NCBI RefSeq assembly: GCF_000023325.1
Contig: NC_012785.1
Location: 1,116,001-1,180,000 of the forward strand
Reading direction: 5' to 3'
Source of the DNA: Kosmotoga olearia TBF 19.5.1
GTDB lineage: Bacteria; Thermotogota; Thermotogae; Petrotogales; Kosmotogaceae
Length of the DNA: 64,000 nt
Shown here: positions 34,417 through 43,192 of the stretch, piece after piece
Layout of the letters: each line of letters opens with the position of its first letter
How positions within the stretch are numbered: the stretch's first letter is position 1
Notes under the pieces: generated by a model
Seen by the model: the letters and a program-made list of their open reading frames with translations, nothing else
Database searches by the model: none
Told to the model about the DNA's origin: nothing
Program-made: the position numbers and the translations under genes

Positions 34417-35481
34417 TCACAGAACAGCGACCTTCACAAGTTCATATTTTCTACTGCCTAGCCCAACTTTTTCAGCATATTCCAGTTGAGTTTTCCAGCT
34501 AACATCCGGATGAACCTCAAGAAACGGATCATGTCCCACTGTCTCAAGGACAAGGTCCATACAGGCCTGATCAAGTGCCACAGGATCGGTGCTGGCAGCT
34601 ATGCCGACATCCGGAGCTACAGGAGGCTTATTTATACTCCAACAGTCACAGTCAGGAGAAACATTCGTTATGAACGAAACAAAGATGGCTTTTTTATTCA
34701 TGAGAGTTGCTTTAGCATACTCTACCATTTTTTTACTCAACAACTCCGTGGAGCTATCCCATTTTGGTACCATGGCTCCATAATTACACATGGCTATACA
34801 TTGGCCGCAGCCAATACATATATCATAATCAATTCTTGCCACTCCTTCTATCGTTATTGCTCCAACAGGACAATGTCTTTCACACATCCCACAAGCAACA
34901 CAATTAACTTCTTTCACTATTGGTTTGGAGTTTGAATGTTGCTCAAGTTTTCCTGATCTTGAAGCACTTCCCATACCAACATTCTTTATCGTTCCACCAA
35001 ACCCCGTTTGTTCGTGACCTTTAAAATGGGTCAAGACAACCATGGCATCCGCTAAAGCTATTGCAGAACTGATTTTAGCTTCTTTAACGTATTCTCCATT
35101 TATCGGTACTTTTATTTCATCGGAACCTCGAAGCCCATCAGCAATGATAACAGGGGCACCGATGGTTTCCGGCGCAAAGCCGTTAAGGTAAGCAGTCTGT
35201 ATATGATCTACAGCATTGGACCTGCTGCCCTTGTAAAGGGTGTTGGCATCGGTTACAAAAGGTTTTGCTCCAAACTTCTTTATCTGATCAACTACTATTC
35301 GAACGTAATTTGGCCTGATAAAGGCAAGGTTGCCGTACTCACCGAAATGTATCTTCACTGCAACGAGTTCATCTTTCTTTATTATCTTTTCCATTCCAAC
35401 TTTTTTGAGGAGAAGCTGAAGTTTTTTTAAAAGCCCCATTTCAGGTGTAGTCATCATATTCGTAAAGAAGACCTTGGCCAT
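34417..35481 (-). CDS. DUF362 protein with 2x[4Fe-4S] ferredoxin domain
   Basis: A 354-residue protein. The N-terminal part (AVKIHFGEYGNLAFIRPNYV; DANTLYKGSRSNAVDH; THFKGHEQTGFGGTIKNVGM) is DUF362. CVACGMCERHCP and CIGCGQCIAMC are two 4Fe-4S sites. The function is unknown but redox-linked. I start at ATG 35481 with AGAGGTG; GTG 35490 lies inside that site. Thirteen bases separate it from the flavin-reductase gene upstream, so both are probably one operon. Confidence 0.9.
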   Translation of the reverse strand: MAKVFFTNMMTTPEMGLLKKLQLLLKKVGMEKIIKKDELVAVKIHFGEYGNLAFIRPNYVRIVVDQIKKFGAKPFVTDANTLYKGSRSNAVDHIQTAYLNGFAPETIGAPVIIADGLRGSDEIKVPINGEYVKEAKISSAIALADAMVVLTHFKGHEQTGFGGTIKNVGMGSASRSGKLEQHSNSKPIVKEVNCVACGMCERHCPVGAITIEGVARIDYDICIGCGQCIAMCNYGAMVPKWDSSTELLSKKMVEYAKATLMNKKAIFVSFITNVSPDCDCWSINKPPVAPDVGIAASTDPVALDQACMDLVLETVGHDPFLEVHPDVSWKTQLEYAEKVGLGSRKYELVKVAVL

Positions 35482-35493
35482 ACATTTCACCTC

Positions 35494-35946
35494 TTATAAA
35501 AGTATTCTATGTTCCCCATAAAGCATAGGGGCTTCATCCTTGAAAACCTTCTGGTCTATTACCTCGCCAATAAAAATGGTGTGATCACCGGCATCTGCTT
35601 TACTCTTTATCTGACATTCAATATAAGCAAGTGTTCCAGGAAGGATTGGAACATCATTTTTACTGAGGCTGTAGTCTATCCCGGCAAATTTATCGCAATT
35701 CCTCCCACTTTTTGTGCCAAAAAGTACGACTATTTCCTTTGCACTTTTTTCCATGATGCAGACACCAAATTTATCTGTTTCATTTAGTAATTTATGAGAG
35801 TATCGGGCTTTTCCAATAGAAATGGCGATCATCGGTGGATTAATCGATACCCTTGTTATCCAGGCAACGGCGATACCATTCATTTTCCCGCCGGCATTCA
35901 TCGTGACTATGGTGGTGCTGTTGTAAAGTTTTCCCAGAGCATCCAT
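35494..35946 (-). CDS. Flavin-reductase-like FMN-binding protein
   Basis: A 150-residue flavin reductase-domain protein (VTMNAGGKMNGIAVAWITRV, NPPMIAISIGKARYSHKLL, FGVCIMEKSAKE and a final HTIFIGEVID). Such proteins bind FMN and pass electrons from NAD(P)H or ferredoxin. GGAGGATGATAGTCAT precedes ATG. The downstream DUF362 ferredoxin gene suggests an iron-sulfur electron partner. The palindrome at 35973-35999 lies just upstream. Confidence 0.9.
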   Translation of the reverse strand: MDALGKLYNSTTIVTMNAGGKMNGIAVAWITRVSINPPMIAISIGKARYSHKLLNETDKFGVCIMEKSAKEIVVLFGTKSGRNCDKFAGIDYSLSKNDVPILPGTLAYIECQIKSKADAGDHTIFIGEVIDQKVFKDEAPMLYGEHRILL

Positions 35947-35972
35947 ATGACTATCATCCTCCTAAGAAGATT

Positions 35973-35999
35973 TATAATAATGTTTCTAAGATTATTATA
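35973..35999. promoter_or_regulatory. AT-rich palindrome upstream of the flavin reductase operon
   Basis: TATAATAAT and ATTATTATA form a perfect 9-bp inverted repeat around nine bases, 27 bases upstream of the flavin-reductase start on the minus strand. The half-sites resemble PerR/Fur-type boxes, which fits a redox operon, but the 9-base spacing is not the usual PerR one. Confidence 0.45.
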
Positions 36000-36130
36000 G
36001 AACATGTGTATAGCTAATATATCACGTTAACGATTAAATCTTTACTCCATTATTATAGCTTTCGATAGTCTTTTAGTAACTTATTCTTAACTCGCGCGCA
36101 ATCTTATATGTGGAGTAGAAAGAATAGAAT

Positions 36131-36157
36131 GGGTATGTACCCCACCCCGTGGTATGG
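36131..36157. promoter_or_regulatory. Candidate CsoR operator upstream of copA
   Basis: GGGTATGTACCCC followed by ACCCCGTGGTATGG contains overlapping GGTA...TACC symmetric elements, the kind of G/C-tract palindrome bound by copper-responsive CsoR. It lies about 27-50 bases upstream of copA, and a csoR gene ends the operon. Confidence 0.6.
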
Positions 36158-36183
36158 GGATTGTCCTGAAGAGGAGGGTAAGG

Positions 36184-38619
36184 ATGTCTAAAATCAGAAA
36201 AGAATACATAGTTAAGGGAATGACCTGTGCGGCTTGTGTTAGAACTGTTGAAAAACTGGCTGCAAAAGTTGAAGGTGTCAAAAATCCTGTCGTGAGTCTC
36301 GCGTCGGAAAGGCTGATTTTTGAAACAGATACAGAAATAAACGAAGAAAAGCTTTTTCAGTTGATTAAAAGTGCCGGATACGAATTAGAGAAACCGCAAG
36401 ACACCAGAAAAATCACCCTCGGGATCGATGGCATGACGTGTGCTTCCTGTGCAACAGCAGTAGAACGCTCCATTGGAAAACTCGAAGGAGTGCTTTCGGT
36501 ATCAGTCAATCTAACCACGGAAAAAGCAATAATAGAATATGACCCTTCCCGTGTCAGAATTTCCAGTATAAAACATGCTGTCGAGAAAGCCGGTTATACG
36601 GCGAATATCATGACAACTCAAAGCTATGATAAAGATCGCGAGAGAAAAGAAACCTTGATTCGTTCTTACTGGAACAGATTTTTATTTTCTTCGATCTTTA
36701 CCGTTCCCCTTCTTATAATCGCTATGGGACATATGTTAGGTGTTAAACTTCCTTCCTTTATTTCACCTGAAGCCAATCCGCTTAATTTCGCCTTGATCCA
36801 GCTCCTATTAACAATTCCTATCATTATAGCCGGAAAGGATTTTTATCTAAAAGGTATCCCTAACCTTTTACGGGGACATCCGAACATGGATACGCTTGTT
36901 GGGCTTGGTACAGGTGCTGCTGTAATTTACGGTGTCTTTGCAACGATTCAAATAGCATTGGGTAACTATTACTTTGTAGGAGACCTGTATTTCGAAACAG
37001 CAGGTGTAATAATTTCTCTCATCTCTTTAGGAAAGTATCTTGAAAATCTCTCCAAAGGAAGAACTTCTGAATCTATAAAAAAACTCATGAATTTAGCTCC
37101 TAAAACTGCATTTGTTAGAAAAAGCAACGGCTACGAAGAGATCCCTGTTGAAGAAGTTGAAGTCGGAGATATTCTGATGGTCAAAGCTGGTATGTCGATC
37201 CCTGTAGATGGTGTAGTAATTAGCGGTAACAGTACCGTTGACCAATCCATGCTTACCGGTGAATCTATTCCCGTTGATGTTAAGGAAGGTTCTAAGGTTA
37301 TTGGCGGAACAGTCAATCTCAGTGGTGTTATTGAAATCAAAGCCACAGAAGTTGGAAGCGACACTACGCTAGCAAAAATAATCAAACTTGTAGAAGATGC
37401 ACAAGCTTCAAAAGCTCCTATAGCCAGATTAGCTGATATTATCAGCGGATATTTCGTTCCCTTTGTTCTATTGATTGCAGGTATAACTTTTCTGGTTTGG
37501 TTTTTGCTGGGGTACGGCTTCACCTTTTCCCTGACAATGATGATCTCTGTTCTCGTTATCGCCTGCCCCTGTGCTCTCGGTCTGGCAACACCAACGGCTA
37601 TAATGGTTGGAACAGGTCGAGGAGCGGAAATGGGAATTCTGTTTAAGAGCGGTGAGGCTCTTGAAATGACCCACAAAGTGAATGCTATCGTGTTCGATAA
37701 AACCGGGACGATAACCGAGGGTAAACCTAAATTACTTGATATTGTACCTTTGAATGGCTTCGATAAGGCTAAAGTACTAAAACTCGCTGCAAGTATGGGT
37801 GTTAAAAGTTCACATCCGCTGGATAAAGCTGTTGTCGAGGCTTATAAAGGTAATCTGCACAAAGTAGAAGATTTTGAGGCTATTCCAGGAAAAGGGATAG
37901 TTGCCAGGGTTAATGGGAAAGAGGTAAAGATTGGCAGCGTAAAATTTAATAAATCAAATACCAGAGAACTCGCTGACATCATCAAAAAGTTATCTGATGA
38001 TGGGAAAACGCCTGTAGTTGTCACTTATGACGGTAGAGTAATCGGGGTACTTGGAATAGCAGATGTAATCAAACCTACTTCCAGAGAAGCTATAAGAAAG
38101 CTCAAAGAAAGAGGAACCAAAACCTTTATGGTTACGGGTGACAACAAAAGGACAGCACTCGCTATTGCACGTGAGGTAGGATTAGATGATGTGATGGCTG
38201 AGGTACTGCCTGAAAACAAAGCTTCCGTGATTAAGAAGCTGAAGAGCGAGGGCTACATAGTCGGAATGGTTGGTGATGGAATAAACGATTCGCCGGCTCT
38301 TGTAGAAGCAGATGTTGGAATTGCAATAGGTTCTGGTACCGATGTTGCAATAGAATCTGCGGATGTTGTTCTGATGAAGGACGACCTGAACGACGTTGTA
38401 AACGCGATAAAACTCTCAGATGCCACGATTAAGAACATCAAACAGAATCTTTTTTGGGCATTTTTTTACAACATAATAGGGATCCCCATAGCTGCAGGCG
38501 TTTTTTACATGATCTTCGGTCTAAAACTGAACCCGATGATCGCTGGAGCGGCTATGGCCTTTTCAAGTGTGAGCGTAGTTATGAATGCCTTGAGGTTAAA
38601 AAGAGTGAAGCTTGACTAG
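36184..38619 (+). CDS. copA: Copper-exporting P1B-type ATPase
   Basis: An 811-residue heavy-metal ATPase. Two N-terminal HMA domains (GMTCAAC and GMTCASC) bind Cu(I), the membrane part has the CPC motif in VIACPCALGLATP, the phosphorylation site is DKTGT, and the hinge is GDGINDSPAL. SVMNAL-type residues in the last helix pair fit a Cu(I) pump. It transports copper out of the cytoplasm. ATG 36184 follows AGGAGGGTAAGG. copZ and csoR follow. Confidence 0.95.
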   Translation: MSKIRKEYIVKGMTCAACVRTVEKLAAKVEGVKNPVVSLASERLIFETDTEINEEKLFQLIKSAGYELEKPQDTRKITLGIDGMTCASCATAVERSIGKLEGVLSVSVNLTTEKAIIEYDPSRVRISSIKHAVEKAGYTANIMTTQSYDKDRERKETLIRSYWNRFLFSSIFTVPLLIIAMGHMLGVKLPSFISPEANPLNFALIQLLLTIPIIIAGKDFYLKGIPNLLRGHPNMDTLVGLGTGAAVIYGVFATIQIALGNYYFVGDLYFETAGVIISLISLGKYLENLSKGRTSESIKKLMNLAPKTAFVRKSNGYEEIPVEEVEVGDILMVKAGMSIPVDGVVISGNSTVDQSMLTGESIPVDVKEGSKVIGGTVNLSGVIEIKATEVGSDTTLAKIIKLVEDAQASKAPIARLADIISGYFVPFVLLIAGITFLVWFLLGYGFTFSLTMMISVLVIACPCALGLATPTAIMVGTGRGAEMGILFKSGEALEMTHKVNAIVFDKTGTITEGKPKLLDIVPLNGFDKAKVLKLAASMGVKSSHPLDKAVVEAYKGNLHKVEDFEAIPGKGIVARVNGKEVKIGSVKFNKSNTRELADIIKKLSDDGKTPVVVTYDGRVIGVLGIADVIKPTSREAIRKLKERGTKTFMVTGDNKRTALAIAREVGLDDVMAEVLPENKASVIKKLKSEGYIVGMVGDGINDSPALVEADVGIAIGSGTDVAIESADVVLMKDDLNDVVNAIKLSDATIKNIKQNLFWAFFYNIIGIPIAAGVFYMIFGLKLNPMIAGAAMAFSSVSVVMNALRLKRVKLD

Positions 38620-38654
38620 AATGATTCTCAACTCGAAAACACGGAGGTGTTAAA

Positions 38655-38861
38655 ATGAAAGTTTTTATTGATGGAATGACCTGTAATCATTGTAAAATTA
38701 GAGTTGAAAAAGCCCTTGCAGAAATAGAAGGAATCAAAAGAGCGGTAGTAAATCTTGAAGGGGGCTTTGCCGTAGTCGAAACAGAAAAAGATATTCCAGT
38801 GGAAGTGTTGAAAGAAGTAATTGAGAACACAGGTTACACTTTTGTAAGGATTGAAAATTAA
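38655..38861 (+). CDS. copZ: Copper chaperone (HMA domain)
   Basis: A 68-residue protein, one HMA domain with MTCNHCK (CxxC) and the usual beta-alpha-beta pattern. It should carry Cu(I) to the N-terminal domains of CopA. It is 35 bases downstream of copA with GGAGGTG upstream. Confidence 0.92.
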   Translation: MKVFIDGMTCNHCKIRVEKALAEIEGIKRAVVNLEGGFAVVETEKDIPVEVLKEVIENTGYTFVRIEN

Positions 38862-38893
38862 AAAAAGTTCTTCCTGATATTGGGGGTAAAATT

Positions 38894-39181
38894 ATGGATT
38901 ATTCAAAGCACGAACATCCAAAGCATTTTAAGGCACTTAAGGTTCTAAAAACTGCGCGTGGACAGATTGACGGCATCATTAAGATGATTGAAGAAGAGCG
39001 GTATTGTGTTGATATTTCCACCCAGTTGCTCGCGGTTATTGCGCTTTTAAAACGTGCTAACATTGAGATAATTAATAAGCACGTTGAAACCTGTGTTAGA
39101 GAAGCTGTTGAATCTGGAGAGGTGGAGGAAAAACTCGAAGAGCTTGAAATGCTCATGAAGTACATAGGAAAAACTTTCTGA
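38894..39181 (+). CDS. csoR: Copper-sensing repressor CsoR
   Basis: A 95-residue DUF156 protein. The helical bundle carries the cysteine in ERYCVDISTQL and the later H and C in INKHVETCVREAV, the C-H-C copper site of CsoR. It probably represses the copAZ-csoR operon, and the candidate site lies at 36131-36157. A strong terminator follows. Confidence 0.92.
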   Translation: MDYSKHEHPKHFKALKVLKTARGQIDGIIKMIEEERYCVDISTQLLAVIALLKRANIEIINKHVETCVREAVESGEVEEKLEELEMLMKYIGKTF

Positions 39182-39203
39182 TTAATTGGAGCAACATAGG
39201 AGT

Positions 39204-39238
39204 AAAAACTAACGCTGAGATATTCAGCGTTAGTTTTT
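39204..39238 (+). terminator. Rho-independent terminator after csoR
   Basis: A perfect 15-bp stem (AAAAACTAACGCTGA with TCAGCGTTAGTTTTT), a 5-base loop GATAT, and a T-run. It ends the copper operon. Confidence 0.9.
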
Positions 39239-39328
39239 TATAAGGTTTATTAGTTTAGTGTGAGATGTGGTAGAGTAAGATTGAAAAAATTCAAGTAATT
39301 GCAGAAAAATTCAAAGGGAGTGGTAGAA

Positions 39329-39832
39329 GTGGATGTGAAGATCAGAGCGATGGAAAGGGAGGATTACCCTGCTTGGTATGAAATCAGGAACCTTCCGAAA
39401 GTTTGCGCCAACACTATGTCCATTCCTTACATATCTATGGAAAACGCAAAAAAGTATGTCGAACTCGATCTCGAAAACAGGGAAACAAGAACCCTGGTAG
39501 CTGAAGTAGACGGCAAAGTTGTCGGTTTTGCCAGCATTCATTTTATGAAAGGAAGACGGCGCCATATTGCCGGAATCGGTATGATGGTCCATGACGACTT
39601 TCACGGAAAAGGTATAGGTACCAAATTAATGGAGGCACTGATCGATCTTGCAGATAATTGGTACAATATACGCCGAATCCAGCTCGAGGTTTATGTGGAC
39701 AACGAGCCTGCGATAAAACTTTACAAGAAATTCGGGTTTGAAATAGAGGGAAGGTTAAGAGACTTCTCTTTCCGAAATGGTGAATATATAGACGCTTACA
39801 TAATGTCAAGGATAAAGAAAGATTGTGACTAA
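39329..39832 (+). CDS. GNAT N-acetyltransferase
   Basis: A 167-residue GNAT enzyme with the acetyl-CoA loop MMVHDDFHGKGIGTKLMEAL (motif A), AIKLYKKFGFEIEGRLRDFS (motif B) and DAYIMSRI at the end. It resembles RimJ/RimL or spermidine/amino-acid acetyltransferases; the substrate is open. GTG 39329 is chosen for its GGGAG spacing; other GTG codons lie just upstream. Confidence 0.85.
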   Translation: MDVKIRAMEREDYPAWYEIRNLPKVCANTMSIPYISMENAKKYVELDLENRETRTLVAEVDGKVVGFASIHFMKGRRRHIAGIGMMVHDDFHGKGIGTKLMEALIDLADNWYNIRRIQLEVYVDNEPAIKLYKKFGFEIEGRLRDFSFRNGEYIDAYIMSRIKKDCD

Positions 39833-39882
39833 ACACCGGTAGGGGTATAAACCTCTGTTGGGGAATGAACGGGGGTGTTTTT

Positions 39883-40293
39883 ATGGCGAAACTGATGAGA
39901 GTAATAAACAGAGATCAATGCATTGGTTGTTATAGCTGCATGTACGCCTGTTCGAGAACATGGCAGCAAGTTATAACCGTTGAAAAAGCTGCTTTGAGGG
40001 TTAAAAATTACCCCGGTGTGGAAGGGGCGTTTTCGGTGAGGATATGCTACGGGTGTGAAAATCCCGATTGTGCAACGGCTTGCCCCACTAAAGCTCTCAC
40101 CCCGAGAAAAGGCGGAGGAGTCGTTCTGGACAGCGAAAAATGTATCCACTGCGGGAAATGTATCGAAGCATGTGTTCCGGGAGCGCTGCAATGGGATACA
40201 GAGTTTGAAATTCCAATAGTGTGCCGTCATTGTGGCGTTTGCGCTTCTTACTGCCCGAACGATGTTCTCGCCCTTGTGGAGGTGGGAGAATGA
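39883..40293 (+). CDS. Polyferredoxin subunit of the AOR-type oxidoreductase
   Basis: A 136-residue protein with four 4Fe-4S motifs: CIGCYSCMYACS, CYGCENPDCATACP, CIHCGKCIEACV and CRHCGVCASYC. It should pass electrons from the tungsten/molybdenum centre of the next gene product. GGGGGTGTTTTT precedes ATG 39883. The stop overlaps the AOR start (ATGA). Confidence 0.9.
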   Translation: MAKLMRVINRDQCIGCYSCMYACSRTWQQVITVEKAALRVKNYPGVEGAFSVRICYGCENPDCATACPTKALTPRKGGGVVLDSEKCIHCGKCIEACVPGALQWDTEFEIPIVCRHCGVCASYCPNDVLALVEVGE

Positions 40294-42050
40294 GACGCTT
40301 CTACATGCTCGATATTGACCTGACAGATAATAAATGGGAAACTGTTGATGTTACCGAATTGTTCGAAGAATGGCTTGGTGGAACAGGCGTTGCAACGAAA
40401 TTGCTCGTTGATTCCTGCCCTCCAAATGTGGATCCTCTTTCTCCTGAAGCTCCTGTAATATTTGCGATAGGCCCTTTAAACAACATGTTTCCTGTCATCA
40501 CAAAAACCGTGTGCCTCTTTAAGTCACCCCTCACAGGTAATCTTGGTGAATCTCACGCTGGCGGGAGGCTCGGGTTGTCTCTCTACGAAGCCGGTTATCA
40601 TGTTTTACGCATTCGTGGTAAAGCAAAAGAACCCTCTTACATAGTCATAGAGAACGATCGGGTAAAGCTTAAACAGGCCTATTCTTTAAAGGGAATGTCT
40701 GCACTGGCAACGGAAAGAGTTCTCAGAGATAGGGAGCATGGTATAGGAAAACGCTCTATTATCAGGATTGGCCCGGCGGGTGAAAGGCTTTCCCCCATTG
40801 CCTGTGTTACAGTTGATTCTTCGAGGCATTTTGGAAGACTCGGGCTTGGAGCTGTTCTCGGATCTAAAAATATAAAGGCACTCGTTATATCCGGGAATAA
40901 ATACTGGAAGTTAACTGACAGGAAGCGCTACAACGCACTTTATCACAGGATATACAAGCAAGTTGTGGAATCAGAGGCGATGGCCAAATACCATGATCTA
41001 GGTACCGCAATGAACGTTGTCCCACTCAGCAAAATAAACGGACTACCAACACGAAACTTCTCTCAAGGTTTTTTCGAGGGTGCCGATAAGATCTCGGGCG
41101 AAGCTTTTGCAGAAAAGCATCTGGCACAGCAAATAGCCTGTGCGGGCTGTCAGATAGGTTGTATCCACATAGCAACATTCAGAGAAGCCTTTGACGAGAG
41201 GCACCATATGTATAAAACCTTGAAAGTATCATATGACCACGAATTGGTTTTTTCCTGGGGTTCCAATCTTTCAATAAATTCTACGGAGATGATCCTGAAG
41301 CTTCTACAATTTGTTGAAAAACAGGGATGGGACGCTATAAGCATGGGTGTAACCCTCGCATGGGCAACTGATGCTTTTCAACACGGCGTGATAAATGGAA
41401 CACATACACTTGGTGAAATTTTGAATTTCGGTGATGGTGAAACCTATCTAAGAGTGTTAACCAGAATTGCACGGTCAGAAAATGAGTTTTATTCAGATCT
41501 AGAAAAGGGAGCCGCCTTTTGCTCACAGAAATACGGTTCCGCTGAGAACGCCATAGTATTTGGAAAAAACGAAGCTCCGGGATACATAACCGGCGTGAAT
41601 GCTTTCCTGGGATACGCAACAGGTGTCAGACACTCTCATCTTGATAGCGCCGGATATTCCATCGACCAGAAAATGATTAATTCACCGGTTACCTTCGAAG
41701 AGCAGATTGAAGCTCTTTATAAAGAAGCACTCTGGAGAACCATCTTTAACTCCCTTGTCGGTTGTCTTTTTGCAAGAAAGATTTATGACAGAGAAACTAT
41801 TCTTGAAGCTCTCGAGAGTGTCGGGATCGAAGGTTGGGATAAAGAAAGGATGGATATACTGTCTCATAAGATTCACGGATTGAAATATAAATTCAAATTG
41901 GATAACGGCTTCGATTTTGAAAGTCTAAGGTTGCCGAGGAAGCTGGCCGGTGTTTATACAACGACAGGCAAGTTAAGCGAAGAGGCATTTAATAAAGGGA
42001 TAGCAATGTATCACTCTTTTGTTGAGAAAGATATAGAAATGGTAAGCTGA
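40290..42050 (+). CDS. Tungsten-type aldehyde:ferredoxin oxidoreductase
   Basis: A 586-residue AOR-family protein. N-terminal LFEEWLGGTGVATKLL, the pterin-binding GESHAGGRLGLSLYEAGYHV and SSRHFGRLGLGAVLGSKNIK, and the CxxCxxxC segment ACAGCQIGCIH (plus a later cysteine in SLVGCLFARKIY) mark the family. Such enzymes oxidise aldehydes to acids using W- or Mo-bis-pterin and ferredoxin. The exact aldehyde is unknown. The start ATG 40290 overlaps the ferredoxin stop. Confidence 0.9.
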   Translation: MRRFYMLDIDLTDNKWETVDVTELFEEWLGGTGVATKLLVDSCPPNVDPLSPEAPVIFAIGPLNNMFPVITKTVCLFKSPLTGNLGESHAGGRLGLSLYEAGYHVLRIRGKAKEPSYIVIENDRVKLKQAYSLKGMSALATERVLRDREHGIGKRSIIRIGPAGERLSPIACVTVDSSRHFGRLGLGAVLGSKNIKALVISGNKYWKLTDRKRYNALYHRIYKQVVESEAMAKYHDLGTAMNVVPLSKINGLPTRNFSQGFFEGADKISGEAFAEKHLAQQIACAGCQIGCIHIATFREAFDERHHMYKTLKVSYDHELVFSWGSNLSINSTEMILKLLQFVEKQGWDAISMGVTLAWATDAFQHGVINGTHTLGEILNFGDGETYLRVLTRIARSENEFYSDLEKGAAFCSQKYGSAENAIVFGKNEAPGYITGVNAFLGYATGVRHSHLDSAGYSIDQKMINSPVTFEEQIEALYKEALWRTIFNSLVGCLFARKIYDRETILEALESVGIEGWDKERMDILSHKIHGLKYKFKLDNGFDFESLRLPRKLAGVYTTTGKLSEEAFNKGIAMYHSFVEKDIEMVS

Positions 42051-42070
42051 ATATGAAACTCTAAAAAACA

Positions 42071-42095
42071 ATAAGGACCCGGTAAGGGTCCTTAT
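42071..42095. terminator. Bidirectional terminator between AOR and the Spy-like gene
   Basis: A perfect 10-bp stem (ATAAGGACCC and GGGTCCTTAT) with a 5-base loop, T-rich on both sides, in the 65-bp gap of two convergent genes. Confidence 0.85.
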
Positions 42096-42115
42096 TTCTT
42101 ATTATGCTTATTATT

Positions 42116-42808
42116 TTACTCAATTCCCGCGTATTCTTTTAAGGTGTCCAGGAATACGGGTGAAAGAACAATTCTCGTAAGAACCTTCTCTGCTTCCATT
42201 CTGAGATTTTTCATTCTTGGGTCATTCGTTGCTCTTTTAAGTAATTCCATTTTTTCTTGGGGTGGCAAGTCCCTGAAATTTTTGAGCCTTTCTTGAATGT
42301 ATGGTGCATCTTTCAATGGCTTTTCTCTTAGCCCGTTTATGAACATTTCGCGAAATTGTGGGGAATTTCTCAGTCTGTCAAATACTCTATCTCTTGCCAT
42401 TCGCATAAGTTTTTCCATTTGAGTCACCGTTAGGTTGTCTTTGATGACCTTTTGAGCGCCTTTAAGTGTTTCGAAGGTTTCACGGTTGTTTGCAATGAGT
42501 TTTTCTCTCAGTTTTTCGATAGCAGCGGTATCATCTTCGAGCATAGCCTTTTTCAGTTCGAGAAGAAGCTCTTCTTTTTGCTTCAAAAGAGAATCCAATT
42601 TCTCTCTCACTTCCGTGAGACCTTCAAAGATCTTCGTCGCTTGTTCTTTTGTTAATTCCATTTGTTTGAACACTTCGATAATTCTGATGCTTGCTTGTAG
42701 CTTGATGAGCTCCACTCTTTGAGCAATGTCACCATTAGCCGGTGGAACCGCAAAGGACATACCTACAAGAAGAACCGCAAACAACAAAAACGCAAGTGTC
42801 TTCTTCAT
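42116..42808 (-). CDS. Exported Spy/CpxP-like helical protein
   Basis: A 230-residue exported protein with signal peptide MKKTLAFLLFAVLLVGMSFA. Residues about 30-150 are highly charged helices (VEIK...KEELLLELKKAMLEDD; REKLIANNRETFETLKGAQK), the style of Spy/CpxP periplasmic chaperones and LTxxQ proteins (ELTKEQATKIF, NLTVTQMEKLM). The tail FRDLPPQEKMELLKRAT is unusual. It likely acts on envelope stress; by pattern only. Confidence 0.6.
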   Translation of the reverse strand: MKKTLAFLLFAVLLVGMSFAVPPANGDIAQRVELIKLQASIRIIEVFKQMELTKEQATKIFEGLTEVREKLDSLLKQKEELLLELKKAMLEDDTAAIEKLREKLIANNRETFETLKGAQKVIKDNLTVTQMEKLMRMARDRVFDRLRNSPQFREMFINGLREKPLKDAPYIQERLKNFRDLPPQEKMELLKRATNDPRMKNLRMEAEKVLTRIVLSPVFLDTLKEYAGIE

Positions 42809-42921
42809 AATTCAACCCCTCCTTTTTTGGAATCACACTGTTATGATTCGTTGAGAAAAAAGGAGGTTTAGATTCTAATAATTTTCTAATTTTTTGGAAT
42901 AACTATAAAGGAGATAACGCT

Positions 42922-43152
42922 TCAGGATTGTTGGGGGTCTTCTTCGTTTTTTTTATCTTCATCTTCTTGATCTTGTTCTTTCAACACTGATCGGTAAATA
43001 AGATATCTTACATACATAGCAAAACCAATGATTATGATGCTCAAAAGAACAAGCAACCAGCGCCCGGTGAAAAATGAGCCAACGAGCGATAGGGTAAGGA
43101 TGAAAACGAAGGGAAAATATATGAGGTCGAACAGCTTTCTCAGATTTTTCAC
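42922..43152 (-). CDS. Small two-helix membrane protein
   Basis: About 76 residues, with two hydrophobic segments (LIYFPFVFILTLSLVGSF; WLLVLLSIIIIGFAMYV) and an acidic tail rich in D, E and Q. GTG 43152 follows AGGTGATTGACA. Function unknown. It is close to the next operon on the minus strand but not overlapping. Confidence 0.6.
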   Translation of the reverse strand: MKNLRKLFDLIYFPFVFILTLSLVGSFFTGRWLLVLLSIIIIGFAMYVRYLIYRSVLKEQDQEDEDKKNEEDPQQS

Positions 43153-43192
43153 TGTCAATCACCTACCATTTCCGTTTACAATCTCTGCTATC

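Noticed and set aside
39841-39882. Molybdenum/tungsten cofactor riboswitch before the AOR operon
   Set aside because: The 40-bp leader is too short for the Moco/Tuco aptamer.
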